From the NCBI GenBank assembly GCA_913009825.1, contig CAJVYQ010000012.1, positions 1-64,000 on the forward strand: a DNA stretch of 64,000 nucleotides, given 5' to 3'. The notes beneath the pieces are model-generated. The model was not told the DNA's origin and ran no database searches. It saw nothing but the letters and a program-made list of their open reading frames with translations. Both the position numbers and the translations under genes were made by a program. Shown here in pieces: positions 35,266-43,498 of the stretch. Source of the DNA: an uncultured Deferribacteres bacterium. GTDB lineage: Bacteria; Zhuqueibacterota; JdFR-76; DREG01. Within the stretch, counting starts at the first letter, position 1; each line of letters opens with the position of its first letter.

Positions 35266-35304
35266 AAGAAACAAAAAGCACACTAAAAAATCAGGTAGAT
35301 GTAA

Positions 35305-38160
35305 ATGAACATTGGCGACAAAGTACAAAGTCGATTATATGCTGATAAAGGCATAGGAACAATTATTGGTTTTAACACCTTATTCGGCGAACAGTATGCG
35401 GAAGTGCTGTTTAATGATGGGATGACCTTGTCCACCAAAACCGGTGACCTGCGTATCGAAAATGATCCGCTTCAGCTTTTACAAACCGGCCAGGTCAGTC
35501 TACCGCCCATTTTTTTCGCTAATAACATGCTGTTACGCTTGAAGGCCAATATTTCTGAAAACGCCATTGTTACTTCCACCAACTATAAAATTCAACCGTT
35601 ACCCCATCAATTATTGGCCGTTGATTTTGTTATCAATCGTTTTGAACCGCGCAGCCTGATTGCCGATGAAGTGGGCTTGGGAAAAACCATTGAGGCCATC
35701 CTGGTTTATGAAGAGTTCAAATTGCGCGGCATTATCAAAAAGGTTCTGGTTGTGGTGCCGTCCGGTCTTGTTTTACAGTGGCACGCAGAGTTGCAGGAAA
35801 AATTCAATGAAAAATTCATCATCTATACCAAAGATTACATCCGTACGCTCAAGCAAAGCTATGGGGAAGAAACCAATGTCTGGAAACTGCACGATAAAAT
35901 CATTGCATCCATCGATTCTATCAAACCCTGGAAAATAGACGATGAGCTGGATCAGCAGGAACGTAAACGGCGTGAATGGCACAATAAGCATATCTTTGAA
36001 GATATTACCACCGCCGGTTTTGATATGGTTATTATTGACGAAGCCCATAAATTAAGCAAACATGGCGACGGGCATGAATCGGCTCGTTTCAAATTGGGCG
36101 AAAAGCTCAGCGAAGCCATTCCCATTCTTCTATTGCTCACCGCTACACCGCATCAGGGCGATGAACATCTTTTTTTGAATTTATTACGCCTAATCGATCC
36201 CGTCTTGTTTGCCAGCAAAGCATCTCTTAAACCGGATATGGTGCAAGAAGTAACCGTGCGTAATAAAAAACGAGCCGCTGTGGATTTTGACGGTAATCGC
36301 ATTTTTAAACACCGCATCACATCACTCATGGAGATTAACCGAACTATTCCCGAAAATCAGGAAGAAATTGAGCTCTATCAGTATGTAACGGAGTATACCA
36401 GTCAATATTATAATCTTGCCCGGCGCAACAATAATCAGATTATGATGCTCTTGGTTATGCTCTACCAGCGTATGGTTTCATCCAGCAGCTTTGCTTTATT
36501 AGATGCCATGAAACGAAGGCGGCTCTTTTTGCAAGGTGAATCGGCCAGGTTGGAACAGATGCAGCCTGAACTATTGGATGAAGAAGAATATGAAGTTGAA
36601 GAGCTATTAAACAAGAGTATTTCCACATCGCGTGAGGAAATTGAAACCGAACTTCAATTTGTGCGCGCCTGTATAACGATGGCCGAAAAGCTGACCGTAT
36701 CTTTCAAAGATGCCAAATTCCGCAAGCTGATCGAGGTAATCGATGAAATTAAAAAACGCGAGCAAAAACCTGAGTTAAAATTTATCATTTTCACAGAATT
36801 CAGAGCAACGCAAGATGCTATCATCCGGTTTTTAAGCCAATTCGGCTATTCTTGTTCCTACATCAACGGTTCGCTTTCCCGTGAAGAGAAAGTGCAGCAG
36901 GTGGAATTATTCCGCACTCAAAATCAAATCATGGTTTCTACCGATGCCGGCGGCGAAGGCATCAACCTGCAATTTTGTTATTGTATGATCAATTTTGATT
37001 TGCCCTGGAATCCTTCGCGCCTGGAACAGCGCATAGGACGCATTGACCGTATCGGCCAAAAACACGACAGTCTCATTTTTAACTTTCATCTTACCGATAC
37101 GGTGGAAGACCGCGTTCGTCGCATTTTGGAAATCAAATTGGAGCGAATTAAAAATCAATTTGGTGAAGATAAGTTCGCCGACGTACTTACTTTAATTCAG
37201 GATGAGTTTTCCTTTGACCAGATTTATATAGATGCCGTTAAAATCAAAGCTGTTGAGGATCGTCAACTTGATGAAATAGCCGATAGAATCTATAAACGGG
37301 CCAAAGAAATACTGGATAAAGATGAATTACTGTTGCCTTTTTCTCAATTCGCACAGGATGCAAAAGGGTTGGTCAACAATGAATTAAACACGATTATCCG
37401 AGAACTTACGCTGAATTATCTTGCTCACAAAGGTATTCCGGTTAATTGGTATAAAGACGAGCCGGGATTTTGCTATTTCCAGAATCCATTTCATTCATCA
37501 GATGACGAACCTTCCATTTACCGCAATGTAACCTTCGATAATGCCCGCTCTATGGATAAAGCAAATGTCGAGTTTATTAATATAGAACATCCTTTACTTA
37601 CCCATATTCAACAGGATATTGAAAAAAATACAAGCTCCGGCAATACAACTGCTGTTCGTGTTCGTATCAATAAATTTCAAAATATGAGCGGTTTTTGGTT
37701 TGTTTACCGTTTACGTATGACCAACCATTTAAACAAAAATAAAATAGCGCTTGTCTCGGTTTTTATGGAAGATGAATCTTTTCCCAATAATCGCATCAGT
37801 AATTATCTCGAGCAGAACTACTTTGAAGAAGCAGAGCTCATTCAAAATTTCAGTTATCAAGGCGATATTCAAGCTCTGGCTGAAGCTGCCCTGAAGCTTG
37901 CTGAACAGAAGGCCGGTGATATTTTTACCGCCACGAAGTTAACCTGGTTAAATGAAATTAGTCAGTACGAACAAAAATTTAGGGATTATTTTAAGTTTAA
38001 GCGCAATGCCTATGTCAAAATTCAAATTGACAATATCCGAGAATCCAAATTAAAATCCCTTGAAATGGAAGAACAGGAGCAGCAAAAGAAATTTCAACTT
38101 CAACGCAATATTATTCCCAAATTGGAATTGGTTCAGATTGCCTATGTGGAGTTTGCCTGA
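35305..38160 (+). CDS. brxHII: BREX type 3 helicase BrxHII (SNF2-like)
   Basis: 951 aa. The N-terminal ~60 residues form a small beta domain (KVQSRLYADKGIGTIIGFN). Walker A is DEVGLGKTIEA near 119-129, the DEAH box is VIIDEAHKLS near 243-250, motif III is LLLTATPHQGD, and the C-terminal RecA domain has STDAGGEGINLQ and RIGRIDRIGQ near 575. This is a superfamily 2, SNF2/DEAH-type helicase as in BREX type 3. The role is presumed to be translocation on DNA during defence. The stop overlaps the pglZ start (TGATG), so the two are translationally coupled. The gene belongs after pglX in the standard order; here a 4.4-kb insert comes between. Confidence 0.85.
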   Translation: MNIGDKVQSRLYADKGIGTIIGFNTLFGEQYAEVLFNDGMTLSTKTGDLRIENDPLQLLQTGQVSLPPIFFANNMLLRLKANISENAIVTSTNYKIQPLPHQLLAVDFVINRFEPRSLIADEVGLGKTIEAILVYEEFKLRGIIKKVLVVVPSGLVLQWHAELQEKFNEKFIIYTKDYIRTLKQSYGEETNVWKLHDKIIASIDSIKPWKIDDELDQQERKRREWHNKHIFEDITTAGFDMVIIDEAHKLSKHGDGHESARFKLGEKLSEAIPILLLLTATPHQGDEHLFLNLLRLIDPVLFASKASLKPDMVQEVTVRNKKRAAVDFDGNRIFKHRITSLMEINRTIPENQEEIELYQYVTEYTSQYYNLARRNNNQIMMLLVMLYQRMVSSSSFALLDAMKRRRLFLQGESARLEQMQPELLDEEEYEVEELLNKSISTSREEIETELQFVRACITMAEKLTVSFKDAKFRKLIEVIDEIKKREQKPELKFIIFTEFRATQDAIIRFLSQFGYSCSYINGSLSREEKVQQVELFRTQNQIMVSTDAGGEGINLQFCYCMINFDLPWNPSRLEQRIGRIDRIGQKHDSLIFNFHLTDTVEDRVRRILEIKLERIKNQFGEDKFADVLTLIQDEFSFDQIYIDAVKIKAVEDRQLDEIADRIYKRAKEILDKDELLLPFSQFAQDAKGLVNNELNTIIRELTLNYLAHKGIPVNWYKDEPGFCYFQNPFHSSDDEPSIYRNVTFDNARSMDKANVEFINIEHPLLTHIQQDIEKNTSSGNTTAVRVRINKFQNMSGFWFVYRLRMTNHLNKNKIALVSVFMEDESFPNNRISNYLEQNYFEEAELIQNFSYQGDIQALAEAALKLAEQKAGDIFTATKLTWLNEISQYEQKFRDYFKFKRNAYVKIQIDNIRESKLKSLEMEEQEQQKKFQLQRNIIPKLELVQIAYVEFA

Positions 38161-39590
38161 TGACCTGGCCGGAAATTATTTTCAATCGCCTGAATTTATC
38201 ACTGCAAGTAAAAACAATAATAGTCGACCATATTGGGCTTTTGGACGATTTAGCTTTTACAAATTATTTAACCGGTCAAGGATTTAAATGGGATTTGGCG
38301 CAGGATGTACAAAATATTTTGTACGCTTTTAAAATAGCTCAACTTGTTATTGTTCCGCACACCGTAGAACTACCGGACTATCTAAAAAAACAAGTGTCCC
38401 TTATTCATTTTGATATTCAAAAATTGCCATTCGAAATAGATCCGGCCATTCTCGAAAATTTATCTAAGGAGCAGCTTGAAACTTTGACCGAGTATGCCAA
38501 TGATACCGGATTAATGCAGCTTGTCAGTAAAGCCAATTATAAAAAATATCTTGCAAACACCGAACGTCATTGTTGGCAGAAAGAACTTAGGGAACTCGAA
38601 ACAATCATTTTAAGGCAATGTCAATCGGCTAAAAGCTATAATGACCTGTTAAACATAGGGAAATTATGGGGACGTTTCATTTATCTTAATTATCAATTAG
38701 ATCAGTCCCCTAACCCCAAAGTTTTAAATGAAACCGATCAGATAACCGAAATCCTTGTACTTAACCACGTTGTACGTAATGCTTTTTATGAATCCAGCGC
38801 TAATCTTAAAACAGTCGATAAGATTATTCCCCATATTAAGTCTCGCCATCCGCAAAAAGTAGCACTTGTTTGCTTTGATGCCATGGGCGTTGCCGAATGG
38901 CATTTGCTCAAACAGTATTTAAAGAGTAGCGGCTTTCAATTTAATAAAAAAATGCTTTTTGCCTTAATTCCAACCATGACGCGCATTTCCCGCTCGGCTA
39001 TTTTTTACGGGAATGCTGAGCAGGTTTATCATTTAAATTCACCTAATGAAGATAAAGCTTTTACAGAAATTTTTTCGGATTATACGGTACGTTCGTTTCG
39101 CGAAGGTGAACTTTCTTCTGAAGAACAATTATTAGGCATCGATGCGGTTAAAGTTATTTACAATGTGTTTGATGATTTAGCGCATAAAACCATCCTGCCG
39201 CCAATGGAAACGACAAAGCATCTTTATTTCAAAAATGTTTTGAATTATTTGGCAAAATCCAGCATTAAAGACGAATTGCAATTACTTATTAATGAAGGAT
39301 TCAAAGTATGGCTTTGTTCCGATCATGGCAGTGTGGTGGCCAGAGGCAATGGACAAAAAATAGATAAATATTTAATCGAAGCATCCAGTAAACGGGCAAC
39401 GATTATTGAGAAGTCCGACTTAGCTGAGTTTTATGATGTCAATCAATATGAAATTCCTTTTGGCCAGGGAAAGATTGTCTTATTGGCCAAAGGTCGGACG
39501 TGTTTTTCGACAAAAAATAAAACAGAAATTACACATGGCGGAATTACACTGGATGAACTCATTGTACCATTTATTGAGGTGGAAAATTGA
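38160..39590 (+). CDS. pglZ: BREX PglZ alkaline-phosphatase-fold protein
   Basis: 476 aa. The PglZ core is visible: VALVCFDAMGVAEWHLL near 239 (metal-binding Asp), FALIPTMTRISRSAIFYG (nucleophile-position Thr region), VWLCSDHGSVVARG near 386, and ITHGGITLDELIVPFIEV near 458. PglZ is the shared marker of BREX systems and carries a phosphatase/nuclease-like metal site whose exact task is unsettled. It is shorter than most PglZ proteins I recall, the difference being in the N-terminal part. It overlaps brxHII by one base and brxA by four, so the three genes form one translational unit. Confidence 0.85.
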   Translation: MTWPEIIFNRLNLSLQVKTIIVDHIGLLDDLAFTNYLTGQGFKWDLAQDVQNILYAFKIAQLVIVPHTVELPDYLKKQVSLIHFDIQKLPFEIDPAILENLSKEQLETLTEYANDTGLMQLVSKANYKKYLANTERHCWQKELRELETIILRQCQSAKSYNDLLNIGKLWGRFIYLNYQLDQSPNPKVLNETDQITEILVLNHVVRNAFYESSANLKTVDKIIPHIKSRHPQKVALVCFDAMGVAEWHLLKQYLKSSGFQFNKKMLFALIPTMTRISRSAIFYGNAEQVYHLNSPNEDKAFTEIFSDYTVRSFREGELSSEEQLLGIDAVKVIYNVFDDLAHKTILPPMETTKHLYFKNVLNYLAKSSIKDELQLLINEGFKVWLCSDHGSVVARGNGQKIDKYLIEASSKRATIIEKSDLAEFYDVNQYEIPFGQGKIVLLAKGRTCFSTKNKTEITHGGITLDELIVPFIEVEN

Positions 39591-40312
39591 TTGGATTGGA
39601 CAGGCCGGTAAAACCGGAATGGATATACAAAACGTTAAAAATGGTTAATCCCGGAGAAAACCCATCGGTTTATAATGAACCCTTTGAGCACATTGCTAAA
39701 GAACTGGTTGGCAAAGAAGGAAAACGTAAAGTACGCACCATCATTTTTCGTAGCTTTATCTATTCATTTCAAGAGAAAAGAACGGTTATTGAAAATAATA
39801 TGTTTATTGAATGGGCAAAACAGCACCCATTGGAATATTTGCGTCCGTTGTTTTTAGCTAAGTTGCTAATGGATTATGAAATCACCCGTTTTATTACCAA
39901 GAAAATTGAACTAAGCTTTGATCATACCAATCAACTCTCTTCGGCCATTCTTTCGCAAAAAATGATTCAGGAATTTGGTGACCGGGAAGTCGTGCGCCAT
40001 TCTGTAAATGATTTTCTTAAAACCTTGGTGCATTTTAAAATATTTGAGAAGATAAAATTAAGGGAGTTTCGATTTGTTAAGAAATTTAACCTATCAAATG
40101 AACAAGTAAAAGATTTTTTGTTATTATATGCCCGTGCATTTCTAAAATCCAATTTTGTTGATTTATCAAAAATAGATTTAACTATTTTATATTTTTATGA
40201 AGATATTGATTTGAAGAATGTTGCACGAAAGTATCATGTAAACACCTGGGAATACATCAGAGATGTGAATAGAGATATAGTGATGTTAAAAAATAACAAT
40301 TATATGAAATAA
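39587..40312 (+). CDS. brxA: Probable BrxA (last gene of the BREX type 3 operon)
   Basis: 241 aa, starting at a TTG that overlaps the pglZ stop (TTGA), with GAGGTGG upstream as ribosome site. The protein is all-helical by appearance and basic, without catalytic motifs. [20 protein letters not shown] and [20 protein letters not shown] lie early, and [20 protein letters not shown] ends it. In BREX type 3 the final gene is brxA, a NusB-like helical protein of the DUF1819 group with DNA-binding ability. The assignment rests mainly on place and general character because sequence similarity is weak by eye. An unrelated accessory protein is the alternative. Confidence 0.5.
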   Translation: MIGLDRPVKPEWIYKTLKMVNPGENPSVYNEPFEHIAKELVGKEGKRKVRTIIFRSFIYSFQEKRTVIENNMFIEWAKQHPLEYLRPLFLAKLLMDYEITRFITKKIELSFDHTNQLSSAILSQKMIQEFGDREVVRHSVNDFLKTLVHFKIFEKIKLREFRFVKKFNLSNEQVKDFLLLYARAFLKSNFVDLSKIDLTILYFYEDIDLKNVARKYHVNTWEYIRDVNRDIVMLKNNNYMK

Positions 40313-40582
40313 GCGATCAGTGCATCAAAGCGAATATCCCTTTTTTCTTTAAGCAATGGGGTGGAGTGAATAAGAAAAAGAATGGGAGGGAGCTTGAGGG
40401 AGTGACCTGGGGGCAGGCACCGGGAAAAAATATTTAGCATTTGATTTAAATAGAATTGCGATGAAACTTGTTGCCAGACAAAACATCAATAATTGTACAG
40501 TATTTCTAAAATCCACCTGGGAAAATTTACTTTACCGGGCGAGCTTTATTTATATTTAAATCCTTCTTTTTCCCCTTGCATT

Positions 40583-40628
40583 CGTTCCATATTTCTGCAT
40601 ATATTCATAAGTGCAGAATAATAGAACG
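40583..40628 (+). promoter_or_regulatory. Putative operator overlapping the second AbiEi start
   Basis: CGTTCCATATTTCTGCA (40583-40599) and TGCAGAATAATAGAACG (40612-40628) are inverted repeats, 14 of 17 positions matching, 12 bp apart. The right half covers the first codons after the GTG at 40611. An in-frame TAA lies just before that GTG, so no earlier start exists. Binding here would block both transcription and start-site access. The preceding gap 40313-40582 shows no gene. Confidence 0.6.
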
Positions 40629-41234
40629 GAGAAAATTATAACGGAAGTTATTCAATATTTTAAACGTAACTACGGCTATGCGTATCTGAAAGATCTGAAA
40701 AAAGAGGGCGTGCATACGGATACAGTGCGTAAACTTCTAAAAGATGGTATCATTGAAAAAGTAAAACCGGGAGTTTACAAACTTACCGATCTGCCGATGC
40801 TTTCCAACCAAAGCATGATAGATATTTGCATGGCAATGCCAAAAGCAGTCGTCTGTCTGCATTCCGCGCTATCCTATTATGGCCTGACAACGACGCTGCC
40901 TTCTTTAGTGCTGGTAGCCATTTCCAGAGATTCTAAACCGGTAAAAATTGCATACCCTCCGGTTGAGGTGTTCTATTTTTCCAGGCAAAATTATCGTACG
41001 GAAATTGATGAAATCCATGAGAAAACCGGGAAATTCAAAATCTACAATATTGAAAAAACAATTATCGATTGTTTCAGATATCGTAATAAACTTGGCGAGG
41101 ATACGGCATTGGAAGGTCTAAGAAATTATCTAAAAGGAGAAAATTCTAATATAAATAAATTGTTGAAATATGCAAAAATCGGCAGAATGACGAATATAAT
41201 AAAACCCTATATTGAGGCAATGCTAACTCAGTGA
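40611..41234 (+). CDS. AbiEi-like antitoxin, toxin partner decayed
   Basis: 207 aa, GTG start. Winged-helix N-terminus (YLKDLKKEGVHTDTVRKLLKDGIIEKVKPGVYKL) and AbiEi C-terminal domain (AVVCLHSALSYYGLTTTLP, IEKTIIDCFRYRNKLGEDTALEGL, IIKPYIEAM) are complete. It is more divergent from the other two AbiEi copies than they are from each other. The stop TGA overlaps the GTG of an AbiEii reading frame, as in a normal abiE operon, but that frame is broken. It survives as an orphan repressor or antitoxin. Confidence 0.82.
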   Translation: MQNNRTEKIITEVIQYFKRNYGYAYLKDLKKEGVHTDTVRKLLKDGIIEKVKPGVYKLTDLPMLSNQSMIDICMAMPKAVVCLHSALSYYGLTTTLPSLVLVAISRDSKPVKIAYPPVEVFYFSRQNYRTEIDEIHEKTGKFKIYNIEKTIIDCFRYRNKLGEDTALEGLRNYLKGENSNINKLLKYAKIGRMTNIIKPYIEAMLTQ

Positions 41235-41524
41235 AATCAAAGAATATAAAAAATCTTCCGGCTTTAATAAGGAAACGACTGCTTAATTTGGCAAGAGAGC
41301 TTGGTATAGATTTTAATCGGATATTATTGCTCTATATTCAGGGATGATTCGCACAAACAGGTTTTATGGAAAGCTTTTTTAAGAAAGCTCCATTTAGAAG
41401 TTCCCTCTGATTTCTCAAATATCATATTTCAAATCGCAACTTTTCTCGAGCCGATTACAAATTCAATTATTTCAGAGAATAAATTTTATAAAGTATGGGA
41501 CCCGTCACTACAGAAATGGGCATA
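41231..41524 (+). pseudogene. AbiEii toxin remnant (internal deletion and frameshift)
   Basis: From the GTG at 41231, 38 codons match an AbiEii N-terminus (LPALIRKRLLNLARELGIDF, then LLLYIQG) and end in TGA. In the next frame, from ~41347, about 60 codons match an AbiEii C-terminus (QVLWKAFLRKLHLEVPSDFS ... FYKVWDPSLQKWA) up to TAA at 41522-41524. The nucleotidyltransferase core (GG...D-x-D) is gone, so the toxin is dead. Confidence 0.75.
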
Positions 41525-41765
41525 ATCCCATTAAAATGATGGTTTCTCCCCATTTGGAGAGGGTAAAAAATTTTTGCTACTTCATCATTGTGTGTGGGTA
41601 ATTTGGATAAATCTATTACCAATATTTAGTACACTCAATAAAGGCAGGCGCAACAGTTTTTTTCTTTAGTCGCGCTTATATCTTCTTGGCACCATCCTTT
41701 CTGTGAAAATGAGAAAAGAGCGTTTCGAAAACGATCGGAACGATTCATAAATTTACCCACCCCAA

Positions 41766-41945
41766 ATGGGAAGGAGCCGAACTCGAATTGAAAAGTTGCT
41801 AAGAGAGCTTCATAATTATGAGAGGAATTATCTCTATACACTGGCAACCCCAAAAATCGAAATCGATTTGGACGACGGCGTGAAAGTGAATTATTGCAGG
41901 TTTGGCAAAGCGCTTTACCCTATCCCTGAATTGAGAGAGAAATGA
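41766..41945 (+). pseudogene. Relic: C-terminus of a BREX-1 PglX/Eco57I-type methyltransferase
   Basis: A 59-codon frame ends RIEKLLRELHNYERNYLYTL, ATPKIEIDLDDGVKVNY, CRFGKALYPIPEL. The IDLDDGVKVNY-x-x-FGKAL phrase is, from memory, the C-terminal signature of PglX-like adenine methyltransferases of BREX type 1. The upstream ~900+ residues are missing. The gap 41525-41765 before it shows no gene. It precedes the Fic gene, and a PglZ-like 5' relic follows Fic, in the gene order of a BREX-1 operon. Confidence 0.5.
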
Positions 41946-41988
41946 AAACCGGAGATCGGAAAAAGAAAACCGAAAAATAGATTAATTT

Positions 41989-42182
41989 GCGAACCTTAAT
42001 AAAAAGTTCGATATGTAATTCCATAATAAATAAATTATTGTGAAGTAAGTGGGGTTCGCAAAGTTCGGTAGTTCAGAATAAATGCTTTTTATGCTATTTC
42101 CGAACCTATAGAGAAAGTTCGATTGCATATAGTATTGAAATTTATTATATTACCGATAATATAAAGTTCGGAAAGTTCGAAA
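41989..42182 (+). promoter_or_regulatory. Duplicated GTTCG-box array upstream of fic
   Basis: Eight GTTCG or CGAAC boxes occur in ~190 bp directly before the Fic start. They fall in two ~110-bp units with the same plan: CGAAC, 15-16 bp, GTTCG, 49 bp, GTTCG, 8-9 bp, GTTCG (unit 1 at 41991, 42006, 42055, 42063; unit 2 at 42101, 42117, 42166, 42175). The unit starts are similar: CGAACCTTAATAAAAAGTTC versus CGAACCTATAGAGAAAGTTC. It is probably an operator region, perhaps for the Fic protein's own C-terminal DNA-binding domain. Confidence 0.6.
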
Positions 42183-42192
42183 GGATTATTTC

Positions 42193-43209
42193 ATGCAAGA
42201 TATAATAAAAGAATTTCAGAAAATAAGAAAACTCAAACCCCAATTTATTTCAGTATTAAATAGTGAATGGTATGCTCTGTTTAAAGATGAGATTCGGAAT
42301 TCAATCGCCATTGAAGGTGTGTTTGCCAATCGAAATGACCTATTGGATGTGCTGGAGAAACAAAAAAGAATAAGTGATGAAAAGACTGCCGCCATTCTTG
42401 GCTATTTTGAATCCGCCAGCACAAGCTACGAATATGCAAACAATCTTTATAAAAATAATGAATTCAGACTCAGGTTGTCTGACATTAAACAGATTCACAC
42501 GCTGTTAATGCGTTATGAACAGCAGGTTGGAACATTCAATGGCATTCTGGGAGAATTCCGGAGTGAAGATGTTGAAGTCACTGAATCCAGGTTTACACCT
42601 TTGAAAGCTGATTTCCTGGATAGAGTGATGAAAGTCTATGTCAATTGGCTGAACAGTGAGATTGAAAATGGTAAGAACGAACAAGTAAAACTTTTTGCCG
42701 CCAGCCATGTTTTGTTTGAAACAATTCATCCTTTCAGAGATGGCAACGGCAGGGTTGGTAGAATTTTGCTTTCATTTTTAATGATTGGCCTGGGGTATGC
42801 AAATATTGCCATAAAGGGAATAGCCAAAGCCGCAAGAGAAAAATATTACCATGCGTTGGAAAGCGGTGACGGCCGGTTTGAAGAAATGTTAAGGAAAATT
42901 GAAAAAGGAGAATCGATCACACCTCAAAAAATTAGTTACTATATGGAAAAAAGTAATCTCAGCTTTTTGGAGCAGATGATCAAAGAGGGATTAAACGATT
43001 CACTGCAGCGCTTAAAAATCAATGAGTTGGTGCAATATGATGGTGATGCACTTCTACCGCTAAGAGATGCGGCAAAATATTTTGATTATTCACAGGATTA
43101 TTTAAGAAATTTGATTAATAAAGGCAATCTTGCCGCACAAAAAAAGGGAAAGTTATGGTATGTCCGGGTCAGAGATTTAAGAAATTATATCGACTCAATG
43201 AACAAGTGA
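42193..43209 (+). CDS. Fic/DOC-family AMP-transferase with C-terminal helix-turn-helix
   Basis: 338 aa; AAAGGATTATTTC precedes the ATG. The catalytic Fic motif is complete: HPFRDGNGRVGR at residues 179-190, with the catalytic His179. An inhibitory helix motif S-x-x-x-E-G (SIAIEG, residues 37-42) places it in class II, in which Glu41 blocks ATP until relieved. Residues ~285-335 form an excisionase/MerR-like helix-turn-helix (LPLRDAAKYFDYSQDYLRNLINKG then KGKLWYVRVRDL). Expected activity is AMP transfer to a protein hydroxyl, probably self or a cellular target in a defence or toxin role. It sits between BREX-1-like relics, where defence operons often carry accessory genes. Confidence 0.88.
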   Translation: MQDIIKEFQKIRKLKPQFISVLNSEWYALFKDEIRNSIAIEGVFANRNDLLDVLEKQKRISDEKTAAILGYFESASTSYEYANNLYKNNEFRLRLSDIKQIHTLLMRYEQQVGTFNGILGEFRSEDVEVTESRFTPLKADFLDRVMKVYVNWLNSEIENGKNEQVKLFAASHVLFETIHPFRDGNGRVGRILLSFLMIGLGYANIAIKGIAKAAREKYYHALESGDGRFEEMLRKIEKGESITPQKISYYMEKSNLSFLEQMIKEGLNDSLQRLKINELVQYDGDALLPLRDAAKYFDYSQDYLRNLINKGNLAAQKKGKLWYVRVRDLRNYIDSMNK

Positions 43210-43215
43210 GAGTTT

Positions 43216-43371
43216 ATGAATATGATTATTGAAACATTAGAGAAACTATTTTAAAAACATCGAATTCTGTTCTGGTATGATGATAAAGCTGAGATGCAGG
43301 AAATTTCTAATGAAATATTTATTACTCAAATTATCACCTGTGAACCTTTTCACCTTTCAAATCCAGGTTAA
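43216..43371 (+). pseudogene. Relic: N-terminus of a BREX-1-type PglZ
   Basis: From ATG at 43216 the translation is MNMIIETLEKLF, a TAA stop at codon 13, then in the same frame KHRILFWYDDKAEMQEISNE. BREX-1 PglZ proteins open with a helix ending LF-x-KHRIVFWYD, which this matches on both sides of the stop. After ~codon 35 similarity is lost and a second stop comes at 43369-43371. The rest of the gap to 43438 holds no gene. Confidence 0.6.
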
Positions 43372-43438
43372 TCACCTTTGATACTACAAGAAAATCTTTA
43401 AAAGAATAGATTAAAATGTAAGAGGAGAAAAAATACTT

Positions 43439-43482
43439 GCTAAAAGTGCATATACATATTAAAATAGTTATGCAGTTTTAAC
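43439..43482 (+). promoter_or_regulatory. Putative operator of the third AbiEi gene
   Basis: GCTAAAAGTGCATA (43439-43452) and TATGCAGTTTTAAC (43469-43482) are inverted repeats with 12 of 14 positions matching and 16 bp between them, the same half-site and the same spacing as at 33487-33530. An AAAGGA ribosome site follows immediately, before the TTG start at 43499. Confidence 0.6.
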
Positions 43483-43498
43483 AAGAAAGGAATATCCG

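Noticed and set aside
35066-35308. 80-codon frame before brxHII
   Set aside because: It runs through an interspersed repeat, lacks family motifs and overlaps the brxHII start.
24002-40312. DISARM or Dnd-type system instead of BREX
   Set aside because: A methyltransferase, a helicase and an ATPase are present, but DrmB (DUF1998) and DrmC phospholipase-D proteins are absent and a clear PglZ is present, with BREX type 3 gene order.
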